Positions 35,801-43,263 of a stretch of DNA of 48,333 nt are shown one piece after another. A model generated the notes under the pieces. It did no database searches. It was not told where the DNA came from and worked only from the letters and a program-made list of their open reading frames with translations. Position 1 is the first letter of the stretch, and the number at the start of each line of letters is the position of its first letter. This DNA is from Prevotella sp. (GTDB taxonomy: Bacteria > Bacteroidota > Bacteroidia > Bacteroidales > Bacteroidaceae), in assembly GCA_022778905.1 (NCBI GenBank), contig JALFRV010000099.1:1-48333 (forward strand), in the 5' to 3' direction. Both the position numbers and the translations under genes were made by a program.

Positions 35801-35978
35801 CTTGGCCTACAGGTTCAACCGTCAGGTGTGTGATGCCATCGGTATCGGAGGCCTCAAGCTCTATGTCCAGGGACGCAATTTGGGCAATCTCTATTCCTCT
35901 GTGGACTTTGTCGATCTCGACACAGGCCACACCTACTACAACCGCGGCGTAACTTTCGGCTTGCAGGTTGATTTCTAA
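32826..35978 (+). CDS. SusC/RagA TonB-dependent transporter without STN domain (module 4)
   Basis: The 1050-residue protein has a signal peptide ending GAFAQ. The regulatory-like repeat starts directly afterwards (HKVSGTVVDAAGEPIIGASVMVQG), so there is no STN domain. The TonB-box region has LDEVVVVGYGVQRKTDVTGA, and the plug has LYVVDGVPL and ILKDASSTAIYGSRGANGV. The barrel ends GVTFGLQVDF. This is the classical non-signalling SusC type. It pairs with the susD 29 bases downstream. No hydrolase or regulator gene accompanies the pair, so the substrate cannot be guessed. Confidence 0.95.
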   Translation: MKEKTEVIQVNSWSILRRLTFLMFFAVCSVGAFAQHKVSGTVVDAAGEPIIGASVMVQGTSQGAVTDLDGRFTIADVPSGGKLVVSYVGFRTQTLSPGGQQTVKVTLQEDRQNLDEVVVVGYGVQRKTDVTGALTRVNSEALTTKPVSNAFEALQGKAAGVDITTNERPGSLGSIRIRGNRSISASQTPLYVVDGVPLQTGGIESLNPRDIESIDILKDASSTAIYGSRGANGVVLVTTKRGKEGKMQLSYSGTMTLQNIIDKQPAMKASDYITWRRWAYYNSNPTLYTPGDQPTYEQDQAFFAPSGDNTAYNNVMRGWDESHTKWDGSKVIDTDWTDFVTQTGITQEHTLSATGGSKDVQGFVSFGYLNNKGTQKGQSYERYNLAASTDIQASKWFKVGGSLNASYGKQHYGFSRTGQSSNSGPDDIYGSAKGILRYAMPYDENGDIITVPGGTVTNTYTVVDEWTKSKDNRETFRALGSFYAQMDFGKIWAPLQGLQYKLQFGPDFRYYRYGFFVDASSAVRAGSQNLARRNDQRDFAWTLDNMLIYNRTFNQHNVGLTLLHSASKSNSETSSMSEEGVTIPSFLWNNMGAIDITDPQYKAGMGTGLSEQQLESYMARLNYSFLDRYLLTVSGRWDGSSVLAKGNKWDFFPSAALGWRMEQEDFMKHVSWLDQLKLRFGVGVTGNAAVDPYGTLGVISSYWMPFSTGNTQIYVTNEPYYTNTGNLMPNKNLGWEKTTQWNFGIDFSVLKGRIGGTIDLYHSTTSDLLLQMSVPSLSGYPAMMANVGKTKNNGVELTLNTFPIMTKDFTWASDFNAAWQKDEIVELANGKEDDINNAWFIGESISVYYGYEANGLWQESDAEEMAKFNAKGAKFSAGSVRPVDQNGDYVIDAKDRVIIGNRNPRWTMGWTNTFSYKGFELTVEMNGRFGYKQDVGGQGQLGMYQQAEISYWRPDNTGAEWQKPVYNIAGGDPYSSLLGFKDASFVKLRNVSLAYRFNRQVCDAIGIGGLKLYVQGRNLGNLYSSVDFVDLDTGHTYYNRGVTFGLQVDF

Positions 35979-36007
35979 AGCATCGTAAAACATAAGCAAC
36001 TGACGTC

Positions 36008-38161
36008 ATGAAATACATGAAAAAGATCAATCGCATCATCATGAGCGGCGCTGTGACACTGCTGGCGCTGCTCGCAATGACTTCCTGCAAGAGCGACTTC
36101 CTCGACGAGGACGCCGGCCATAAGGTCACCGACGCGCTCTTGGAAGGCGAAGCCGGAGCGCTCAAAATGTCGGCCGGCCTCTACGCCAACATCCGTTGGC
36201 TCTTCGGATATGAATGGGCTTACGGCATCACGCTCTACGGCACGGACGAGTTCACCAACGGCGGAGACCTCACGTCTGAATGCTGGAACACCTACGACAA
36301 TCGTCTCAACCCGCTCGACCTGACACCTGCCCTCGGAGCGGCCAACAAGAACTGTCCGGCCGTATCGGCCCTCTGGGACGAGATGTACTATGGCATCTCG
36401 ACGGCGAACCTTGTTCTGGCCAAAGCTGTGAACGTGAAGACGGAGTCCTCACGCAACAAGGCGCTCGGCGAAGCCTACTTCCTGCGCGGCTATAATTACT
36501 ACCGCCTGTTCTGCCAATATGGTGGCGTGGTGCTCCAGACGGCCGCTGCAGACGGCACGGTGCAGAAGAATTTCAAGCGCGCAACGGCCGAGGAGACTCT
36601 CAATCAGGTCATTGCCGACCTGGAAGAGGCCTACAAGCTGCTCCCCACGGACAAGTGGCGCGGCAACGGCACATGGACTCGCTACACGGCAGCCCACTTC
36701 CTCGCCAAGGCCTTGCTGTACCGCCAGTCGGAGCGTTGCAGCGACTGGAACGGCTCGTATGACAAGTCGAAGGATCTCACGCGCGTCGTCTCTCTCTGTG
36801 ACGAGGTGATCGCGGCCTGTCCGCTTGCAGCCAATTACAGCGACTTATATAACAACTGGACCGGCGTCGACTGTCCTAACGAGGGCAACTCTGAGATCCT
36901 CATGGCAGCCGAGTTCAATGATGCCAGCACCACGAAAGGGCGTTACGGCAACCGCACCTACAACTATCTGACGCCGCAGTTCCAAACTTTCTCGGCCGGA
37001 TACGTACAGCGTGGCCAGTACATCGGCGACATGGAGTTCCAGCGTTGCCGTCCGACGGAGTACGCCTACGCGATCTTCGACAACGTCAATGACTCCCGCA
37101 TGTGGAAGAGTTTCAAGACTGTTTATGGCATCAACAATGCCGCTCAGAAGGACGCAGCCATCATCTCCACCAATGGCATCGAGGCTTCGCAGGTGCCGAA
37201 CCTCGGCGATGAGGGCATCGTGTTTATCCTCAACAAGAAGAGCGACAAGCGTTTCGACAACAATGCGATGGGTTCTTTCGGCCGTGGAAACCAGGCTCAC
37301 AACTTCGTAAACCCCTTCACGGGCAAGTGGGTGCCTAATGTCTTCCCCGTATACCTTGACGGAAAGTATGTCCTCAACACCTTCGGCACGTCAGGCAATC
37401 CTGCTCAGAGCAACGTGTTCTGCGGACTCGGCAAGACTGCTGACGGCACCCGCACCGGCGAGAAGGGCGATGCCAACCGTGATGTGATCATGGCCCGCAC
37501 CGGTGAAACCTATCTCGTCAAGGCCGAAGCGCAAGTTCGGTTGGGCAATTATCAGGACGCCGTGACCACCGTCAACAAGCTCCGCGCCCGCGCCCAGTGG
37601 AAAGACAAGGAGGATCGGGGCTACTATACCGACGGCAGCATGGCCTTCAGCACGGCCGACGGCGGCATGAAGGACAATGCGACTGCCAACAGCAGGACGC
37701 CCAAGAAGAACAAGGACAAGAACGGAACGGCACTGACCAACATGCAGGCCTATGGCTATTCGATGACCCATACGAACAGCTACTACCTCTCCACGGGCAT
37801 TCCGGTGACCACGGCTGCATCCAACCTGCAGATCGCAAGCTACAAGCAGCTCCCCGCCGAGGATGAAGCGATCCTCACACAGCTCGGCTGTACCACCGAC
37901 TATGACCGCATGCTCAACTTCATTATGAATGAACGCACGCGCGAACTCTTAGGCGAATGGAACCGTTGGGACGAACTCTCCCGCACCGGTTTGCTCGTCA
38001 GACGGGCCAAAGCCTTCAATCCTGAGGCTGCCCCGAATATCACCGCGGGCAAGCACGAACTGCGTCCGATCCCGCAGAAGTTCATCGACGTGCTCCAAAA
38101 TGAGGACGGAACGAACCTCTCGGACGCTGATAAGAAGGCCTGGCAGAATCCAGGTTATTGA
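36008..38161 (+). CDS. SusD/RagB-family lipoprotein, large form (module 4)
   Basis: The protein is 717 residues, well above the usual 480-600 for SusD. The lipoprotein signal ends LLAMTSC; the mature start is KSDFLDEDAGHKVTD. SusD blocks include AYFLRGYNYYRLFCQYGGVVLQ, ETYLVKAEAQVRLGNYQDAVTTVNKLR and a late MNERTRELLGEWNRWDELSRTG. The extra length comes from insertions in the middle and a Lys/Asp-rich loop at about 560-580 (RTPKKNKDKNGT). ATG 36017 is an alternative start. A strong terminator follows 61 bases after the stop. Confidence 0.94.
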   Translation: MKYMKKINRIIMSGAVTLLALLAMTSCKSDFLDEDAGHKVTDALLEGEAGALKMSAGLYANIRWLFGYEWAYGITLYGTDEFTNGGDLTSECWNTYDNRLNPLDLTPALGAANKNCPAVSALWDEMYYGISTANLVLAKAVNVKTESSRNKALGEAYFLRGYNYYRLFCQYGGVVLQTAAADGTVQKNFKRATAEETLNQVIADLEEAYKLLPTDKWRGNGTWTRYTAAHFLAKALLYRQSERCSDWNGSYDKSKDLTRVVSLCDEVIAACPLAANYSDLYNNWTGVDCPNEGNSEILMAAEFNDASTTKGRYGNRTYNYLTPQFQTFSAGYVQRGQYIGDMEFQRCRPTEYAYAIFDNVNDSRMWKSFKTVYGINNAAQKDAAIISTNGIEASQVPNLGDEGIVFILNKKSDKRFDNNAMGSFGRGNQAHNFVNPFTGKWVPNVFPVYLDGKYVLNTFGTSGNPAQSNVFCGLGKTADGTRTGEKGDANRDVIMARTGETYLVKAEAQVRLGNYQDAVTTVNKLRARAQWKDKEDRGYYTDGSMAFSTADGGMKDNATANSRTPKKNKDKNGTALTNMQAYGYSMTHTNSYYLSTGIPVTTAASNLQIASYKQLPAEDEAILTQLGCTTDYDRMLNFIMNERTRELLGEWNRWDELSRTGLLVRRAKAFNPEAAPNITAGKHELRPIPQKFIDVLQNEDGTNLSDADKKAWQNPGY

Positions 38162-38221
38162 TCCGGAATCGTCAGCATCTGAGGCCGGAGGTTGACTCCG
38201 CATCGGAAAGCATATCGCTCA

Positions 38222-38258
38222 GGGCGTCGCAGCATCATCGTCTGCGGCGCCCTTTTTT
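38222..38258 (+). terminator. Rho-independent terminator of module 4
   Basis: GGGCGTCGCAG pairs with CTGCGGCGCCC over 11 bases, with a single G-T wobble, around a CATCATCGT loop, followed by six T residues at 38253-38258. It is the strongest terminator in the window. Confidence 0.9.
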
Positions 38259-38293
38259 CGCGTCCGGAGGTGAAGGGGAGATGAGGTGATGAG

Positions 38294-38499
38294 GGGTGAA
38301 GGATGATGGATGATTGGATGAAGGATGATGGATGATTGGATGAAGGATGATGGATGATTGGATGAAGGATGATGGATGATTGGATGAAGGATGATGGATG
38401 ATTGGATGAAGGATGATGGATGATGGGATGAAGGATGATGGATGATGGGGTGAAGGATGATGGATGATGGGATGAAGGATGATGGATGATTGGATGATG
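38294..38499. repeat. 22-bp minisatellite, about nine copies (GATGAAGG/GATGATTGG type)
   Basis: Units start at 38294 and every 22 bases to 38470, with a tenth partial unit at 38492. Each reads GGATGAAGGATG and then ATGGATGATT, with T/G variation at the end of the unit in the right-hand copies. Degenerate GATGA words continue on both sides (38279-38545). A minus-strand frame through the array gives a repeating His/Pro/Ser/Ile-rich chain and is not a gene. The array lies between the module 4 terminator and the PAP2 promoter. Confidence 0.92.
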
Positions 38500-38611
38500 T
38501 GATGATGGATTAGGGATGAAGTGATGAGGGATGATGGATGAAATGGACTTTTTTAATGATTTTTTGAACATTTTGAAGGATAATATGCCATAAAACTACA
38601 TTATTTCATCG

Positions 38612-38619
38612 TATCTTTG
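38612..38619 (+). promoter_or_regulatory. Primary-sigma -7 element of the first PAP2 gene (TATCTTTG)
   Basis: TATCTTTG matches TAnnTTTG and ends 29 bases before ATG 38649. A tiny frame from ATG 38635 (11 codons) precedes the gene out of frame and could be a short upstream ORF or nothing at all. Confidence 0.6.
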
Positions 38620-38648
38620 CACCCGATAAAAAATATGGCAGCCAAATT

Positions 38649-39311
38649 ATGGAGATCGTTCAAGCCTTAGCCAATGTAGACAACAGACTTTTGAAAGCGA
38701 TCAACGGTGCTCGCAACGAGATGCCCGACACGGTGATGTTTATCGTCAGCGACAAGTTGACATGGCTCCCGTTCTTAATGGTTCTGCTCGTCATGGTGTT
38801 CTGCCATCTGGCCCTTCGCCACGCCATATTGTGTTTTTGGGCGGCCGTGATCTGCGTGACGCTGACGGATCAGGTTATCTCCGGCTTCCCCAAACCGTCG
38901 GTCTGTCGGATCCTGCCGTCTCATCCGGACAATCCACAGTCTGCCTTCATTCAGCCTGTCAATGTTTACCCGCGCGGGCTCTATGTTTTTTCGTCTATTC
39001 ATGCTGCCAATTCCGCCGCCTTCGTCATGTTCGGGTGGCTCACTCTCCGCCGTCATCTGTCGACACTGCTGCTGGCCGGTTGGTCGGGCTTGATATGCTC
39101 TTCGCGGATTTATCTCGGTGTCCACTATCCTGCTGATATCCTTGCCGGCATTGTCGTAGGCCTGATTTCGGCCTATGGTGCCTATGCTTTCTATCTGCTG
39201 TTGATCAGAATCCGGGTGGCGCGGAGGCATCCTGCGGCGGAGTCCGAGGTGCATCGAAACTGGTTTTGGCGAGTCATATCCCTACCGCATAAATCATTCA
39301 TTTTACAATAA
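38649..39311 (+). CDS. PAP2-family membrane phosphatase, possibly LpxF-like, with altered motif 1
   Basis: The 220-residue protein has about five membrane helices. It shows PAP2 motif 2 as FSSIHAANSAAF and motif 3 as SRIYLGVHYPAD. Motif 1, normally K-x6-R-P, reads KPSVCRILP, so the Arg of RP is Leu. The layout resembles Bacteroides lipid A phosphatases of the LpxF type, in which an HAAN segment replaces the usual SGHT. It probably removes phosphate from lipid A or another membrane lipid at the periplasmic face, but the lost Arg may weaken or alter the activity. The C-terminal tail coincides with a 28-base direct repeat. Confidence 0.85.
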   Translation: MEIVQALANVDNRLLKAINGARNEMPDTVMFIVSDKLTWLPFLMVLLVMVFCHLALRHAILCFWAAVICVTLTDQVISGFPKPSVCRILPSHPDNPQSAFIQPVNVYPRGLYVFSSIHAANSAAFVMFGWLTLRRHLSTLLLAGWSGLICSSRIYLGVHYPADILAGIVVGLISAYGAYAFYLLLIRIRVARRHPAAESEVHRNWFWRVISLPHKSFILQ

Positions 39312-39366
39312 GAGCAGGAAAGACCTAAACCAATCCGTGTCATATCCCTGCCGCGTTAATCATTCC
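39273..39366 (+). repeat. Pair of 28-base imperfect direct repeats
   Basis: GTCATATCCCTACCGCATAA at 39273, continuing to 39300, recurs 66 bases later at 39339-39366 with about four changes (for example ACCGCATAA to GCCGCGTTA). The first copy encodes the end of the PAP2 protein; the second forms the leader just before the LTA-synthase-like start codon at 39372. Confidence 0.8.
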
Positions 39367-39371
39367 ACGTT

Positions 39372-41450
39372 ATGAAAAGACAATCCTATCGATCATCCAT
39401 TCACTTTCGCAACCCCATCTTCCTCATCTGGGTGAAGTTTCTGAAATGGTACCTCATCCTCGGCGCCTTGCTGCGGCTTATTCTCTGGACAGTGTCTCCG
39501 GCCGATGCGTCGTTCACCTTCGGCGGTCTTCTCCGTGCCCTCTGCATCGGCTTCGTGGCCGATTTTGGCATGGGACTGCTTCTTTCGCTGCCGCTGCATG
39601 TGATCTATCTCGGTCTCAACGAATGGAAGTACGGCCGCCGCACGGGTTTGGTCATCGAGTCGTTGCTGGCCGGAGCTTTCGTCTATGTGATGTTCTTCCA
39701 CACCATCTTCAATGAGTATGGCGGCGGAGCGCCTATGATTGCGCGCGCCTTCTTTGGCTGGAAGTTGGCCAGTTTCACGCTTCGCTGTTTCCTGCCCGAT
39801 ATCCGCATGGTGTGGAGACGAGTGTCGCTCTATTTCGCCTGGGGTGTTTACGTCTTCCTGATGTTGTTCGTTTTCATGGGCGAATATCTCTTCTGGAACG
39901 AGTTCGGCGTTCGTTACAACTTCATAGCCGTCGACTATCTCGTCTATACCCACGAGGTCATCGGCAACATCATGGAGTCATACGCCATTCTGCCCATCGT
40001 CCTTCTGACCCTCATCCTGACCGTGGGGATCCTCTGGTGGGACTCCCGGCGCAACCGGTTCAGGCTCTCCGCGCTCTACACACCGCGCCTGCTGGCTATC
40101 CATCTCGGCATCACAGCCTGTCTGCTTGCCGTCGGATTCGGTCTCTCCGTGTTCACCCACGGTCTCAGGAGCGACGATCAATATGTCACGCAGCTCGAAC
40201 AGAACGGCGCCTACGACTTCCTCTACGCCTTCCATCACAATCATCTCGACTACCGGAAGTTCTACGCCCTGCTGCCCGAGCGTGAATGCAAGCACCTCTA
40301 CCAGCAGGACAACGGGCTCGACAGCCGCGACATGCGCGTCATCCATACCGACAGTGCGGCCCTGCGGAAGAATGTCGTCGTAATCACCGTCGAGAGTCTC
40401 AGTGCCGACTTCCTGGCGCGTTACGGCGACCGGAAGGGGCTCACGCCGCAGCTCAACGCACTGGTGCGTCGCAGCCTCGTGCTTGACAGCCTCTATGCGG
40501 CAGGCAACCGCACGGTGCGCGGATTAGAAGCCCTTTCGCTCTGCATACCGCCTACGGCCGGCGAAAGCATTATCAAGCAGCACGACAACCGCATGGGCGG
40601 CCGCTCCGTGGGCAGCCTGCTGCAGCGCATGGGTTATGTCACCCAGTTCATCTATGGCGGCGACAGCTACTTCGACAACATGGGTGACTACTTCTCCCAC
40701 AATGGCTATGACGTCATCGACCGTAACCAGATCTCGCCCGACAGCATCACTTTCGCCAACATCTGGGGTGTCTGTGACGAGGACGTCTATCGTAAGAGCC
40801 TCTCCGTCTTCGATGCCAATGCGGCCTCGGGCAAGCCTTTCTTCGCCCAGATCATGACCACGAGCAACCACCGTCCCTATACTTATCCGGCGGGAAAGAT
40901 CCGCGTCGAGGGCAACCCCAACACCCGCGAGGCCGCCGTCAAGTACACCGACTATGCCATCGGGCGCTTCCTCCGCGAAGCCGCCCGCAAGCCCTGGTTT
41001 GCCAACACCGTCTTTGTCATCATCGCCGACCATTGTGCTTCGAGCGCCGGAAAGACCTCGCTACCTGTCGAGCGCTATCACATCCCCTGTCTGATCTATA
41101 GTCCCGGCTTCGTCCGCCCTCAGGTCTTCACCAGGCGCTGCTCGCAGATCGATGTCGTGCCGACGCTGCTTTCGATGCTCCGTCTGTCGGTCCGCGCCCC
41201 CTTCACCGGTCGTGACATCTTCGCGCCCGACTATCGTCCGCGCGCCTTCATGGCCACCTATCAGGATCTCGGCTATTGGGAGGGCGACCGGCTGACCGTC
41301 CTTTCGCCTGTCCGGCGCGTGGTCCAGTATGCCGTGAGCCGCCAGGCGGACGGCACATTCGTCGAGACTCCCGTGGCGAAACCGGATCGACGGCTCGTGC
41401 GCAAGACCCAGGCTGCCTATCAATACGTCAACATCTATTATCGCCAGTGA
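39372..41450 (+). CDS. LTA-synthase-like membrane phosphoglycerol/phosphoethanolamine transferase (sulfatase fold)
   Basis: The 692-residue protein has five to six N-terminal membrane helices (to about residue 265) and a large periplasmic sulfatase-like domain. The catalytic layout of the LtaS family is visible: Glu341 in VITVESLSADF, Thr381 in GNRTVRGLEAL, and Asp553-His554 in IIADHCASSAG. Gram-negative bacteria lack lipoteichoic acid, so homologues here probably transfer phosphoglycerol or phosphoethanolamine to a glycan, lipid A or another envelope polymer. The two flanking PAP2 genes suggest lipid-phosphate handling linked to that reaction. The leader contains the second copy of the direct repeat. 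Confidence 0.9.
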   Translation: MKRQSYRSSIHFRNPIFLIWVKFLKWYLILGALLRLILWTVSPADASFTFGGLLRALCIGFVADFGMGLLLSLPLHVIYLGLNEWKYGRRTGLVIESLLAGAFVYVMFFHTIFNEYGGGAPMIARAFFGWKLASFTLRCFLPDIRMVWRRVSLYFAWGVYVFLMLFVFMGEYLFWNEFGVRYNFIAVDYLVYTHEVIGNIMESYAILPIVLLTLILTVGILWWDSRRNRFRLSALYTPRLLAIHLGITACLLAVGFGLSVFTHGLRSDDQYVTQLEQNGAYDFLYAFHHNHLDYRKFYALLPERECKHLYQQDNGLDSRDMRVIHTDSAALRKNVVVITVESLSADFLARYGDRKGLTPQLNALVRRSLVLDSLYAAGNRTVRGLEALSLCIPPTAGESIIKQHDNRMGGRSVGSLLQRMGYVTQFIYGGDSYFDNMGDYFSHNGYDVIDRNQISPDSITFANIWGVCDEDVYRKSLSVFDANAASGKPFFAQIMTTSNHRPYTYPAGKIRVEGNPNTREAAVKYTDYAIGRFLREAARKPWFANTVFVIIADHCASSAGKTSLPVERYHIPCLIYSPGFVRPQVFTRRCSQIDVVPTLLSMLRLSVRAPFTGRDIFAPDYRPRAFMATYQDLGYWEGDRLTVLSPVRRVVQYAVSRQADGTFVETPVAKPDRRLVRKTQAAYQYVNIYYRQ

Positions 41451-41574
41451 CCACTGCGTCCCCTCTGCGGGACGCCTGTCGCAGGCGGGGAGATCACCTT
41501 TGTATATGCCTTTTCGGTCCTTTGACGGCCGAAAAGCAGCCCTCCCTGTCAGTCATCCGAAAGTTTTTCAGCTC

Positions 41575-42537
41575 ATGCAGCGTATCTTTTTTCTTCTCGC
41601 AGCATTTCTGCCGGTTCTCCACGTCACAACGCTGCCGGCGCAGGAGGCCGTCGCCGGTCCGTCCGGACTGTCCTTGGCGGACACCGTTGTCCGCCCTCTT
41701 GAAGTGCCGCAGTCGCCCCGTCCCCGCGTCACCCCGTCCTTTCCGCTCCCCGTCCCGTCACAGCCGCAGGGGGTGGAAGGCACCATCAGTCCGACCGAAG
41801 ACCCGTTGCGGACAGTCCGCATCCCTGATCAGGCGCGGCCGAAACACCCCTTCGCCTTCTCCACGGCATCCTTCAGCACCTCCGTCAAAGCCGGATGGAA
41901 GCCCTGGATCCTCCCGGTGTCGCTCATAGGGTTTGGCTTCTGGGGCAACGGAAATGACTGGTTTGAGCACCAGAACGATGAACTGCGGGAGGAACTGCAG
42001 GAGAATATCGACCACAAAATCACCCTCGACGACTACTCCCAGTTTGCTCCGTTCGCCGCGGTCTATGCCTTAGGCTGGGCCGGAGTGGCTCCCCGTCACG
42101 ACTTCAGGACGCGGGCGCTGGTCGGCGTGATGGCTTTCGGTATCTCGCAGCTGACGGTTCAGTCGCTCAAATATGCCGTCCGCAAGGAGCGTCCGGATCA
42201 TTCGGCCCGCAATTCGTTCCCTTCCGGCCACACGACAATGGCCTTCCTCGGCGCCGAGATGCTCTGGCAGGAGTATCGGGACGTGTCGCCCTGGATCGGC
42301 TATGCAGGCTATGCGGTGGCTGCAGGCACCGGTTTCTTCCGGATGTACAACAACCGTCACTGGTTCTCGGACGTCATTGCGGGTGCCGGTTTCGGCATGC
42401 TGAGCGCCAAATTGGCCTACTGGCTCTCTCCGAAAGTGTTCCGCCCGCACGGCGGAAAGTCTCGTCCGGGCTGGGATGTCACGCCCTTCGCTGCCGACGG
42501 AGGAGGGCTCGGGCTTTCGATGGCCGTGCATCTTTAG
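41575..42537 (+). CDS. PAP2-family phosphatase with signal peptide and long N-terminal region
   Basis: From ATG 41575 the product is 320 residues, with a signal-like start (MQRIFFLLAAFLPVLHVTTL, then PAQ). The in-frame ATG 41500 would add 25 residues without signal character. A Pro-rich stretch (about 35-75) precedes the catalytic domain. All three PAP2 motifs are complete: KYAVRKERP, NSFPSGHTTMAF and FRMYNNRHWFSDV. It is likely to hydrolyse lipid pyrophosphates or phosphatidate-type lipids in the periplasm. It lies 124 bases after the transferase gene on the same strand, with a T-less GCGTCCC/GGGACGC hairpin between. Confidence 0.92.
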   Translation: MQRIFFLLAAFLPVLHVTTLPAQEAVAGPSGLSLADTVVRPLEVPQSPRPRVTPSFPLPVPSQPQGVEGTISPTEDPLRTVRIPDQARPKHPFAFSTASFSTSVKAGWKPWILPVSLIGFGFWGNGNDWFEHQNDELREELQENIDHKITLDDYSQFAPFAAVYALGWAGVAPRHDFRTRALVGVMAFGISQLTVQSLKYAVRKERPDHSARNSFPSGHTTMAFLGAEMLWQEYRDVSPWIGYAGYAVAAGTGFFRMYNNRHWFSDVIAGAGFGMLSAKLAYWLSPKVFRPHGGKSRPGWDVTPFAADGGGLGLSMAVHL

Positions 42538-42572
42538 GGGGATTATTTATTGGAACGTATTTCCTTTTTTGC

Positions 42573-42580
42573 TATATTTG
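42573..42580 (+). promoter_or_regulatory. Primary-sigma -7 element of the two-component operon (TATATTTG)
   Basis: TATATTTG matches TAnnTTTG and ends only 8 bases before the ATG at 42589. The message would therefore be nearly leaderless. The upstream in-frame ATG at 42550 lies before this element and is not a likely start. Confidence 0.6.
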
Positions 42581-42588
42581 TAAGCCAT

Positions 42589-43263
42589 ATGAAAATTCTG
42601 ATAGTTGAAGACGAACGCCGGCTGTCGGACAGCATCGTCAAGTTTCTCTCGGCCAGCGACTATCTCTGTGAGCAGGCCTTCACGTGCAGCGAGGCCATGA
42701 TGATGGTCCAGGACTACGAGTACGACTGTGTGCTGTTGGATCTCATGCTCCCTGACGGCAACGGAATGGACGTGCTGCGCCGTCTGAAGCAGGTGAAGCC
42801 GGAGGCGGGCGTCATCATCGTCTCGGCCAAAGACAGCGTGGACGACATCGTGACGGGCCTGATGATCGGCGCGGACGACTATATCTCGAAGCCATTCAAT
42901 CTTTCCGAGCTTGCCGTAAGAATCTTCGCGCTGCTCCGGAGACGCTATTCGGCCACGGAGAACACGCTCCGCAGCGGCCAGTTGGGCATCGACATGCAGA
43001 GCAAGGAGGTGATGTGCAACGGACAGAAGCTGACGCTGACCAAGTCGGAGTATGGATTGCTGCTCTTCTTGGTGTGCAACAAGGGCAAGATCGTGTCGAA
43101 GATGGCGATTGCGGAGCATCTCTCGGGGGAGATGGCGGACATGATGGACAACTTCAACTTCGTGTTCGCGCATGTCAAAAACCTCAAGAAGAAGCTCGAC
43201 GCAGTTGACTACGGCGGCCATATCGAGACGCTTTACGGAACGGGATATAAATGGGTTGAATGA
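42589..43263 (+). CDS. OmpR/PhoB-family response regulator
   Basis: The product is 224 residues from ATG 42589. The receiver domain (1-115) has the acidic pair Glu7-Asp8, the phospho-acceptor Asp51 in VLLDLMLPDG and Lys81 in VSAKDS. The C-terminal winged-helix DNA-binding domain (about 125-224) has LTLTKSEYGLLLFLVCNKGKIV and ends HIETLYGTGYKWVE. The stop overlaps the sensor kinase start by four bases (ATGA). It is probably phosphorylated by that kinase. Its targets are unknown; the neighbouring lipid genes are candidates by position only. Confidence 0.95.
   Translation: MKILIVEDERRLSDSIVKFLSASDYLCEQAFTCSEAMMMVQDYEYDCVLLDLMLPDGNGMDVLRRLKQVKPEAGVIIVSAKDSVDDIVTGLMIGADDYISKPFNLSELAVRIFALLRRRYSATENTLRSGQLGIDMQSKEVMCNGQKLTLTKSEYGLLLFLVCNKGKIVSKMAIAEHLSGEMADMMDNFNFVFAHVKNLKKKLDAVDYGGHIETLYGTGYKWVE

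Noticed and set aside
38155..38571. A 138-codon minus-strand frame with a repeating His/Pro/Ser/Ile chain
   Set aside because: It is the translation of the 22-bp minisatellite and has no start context or conserved flank.
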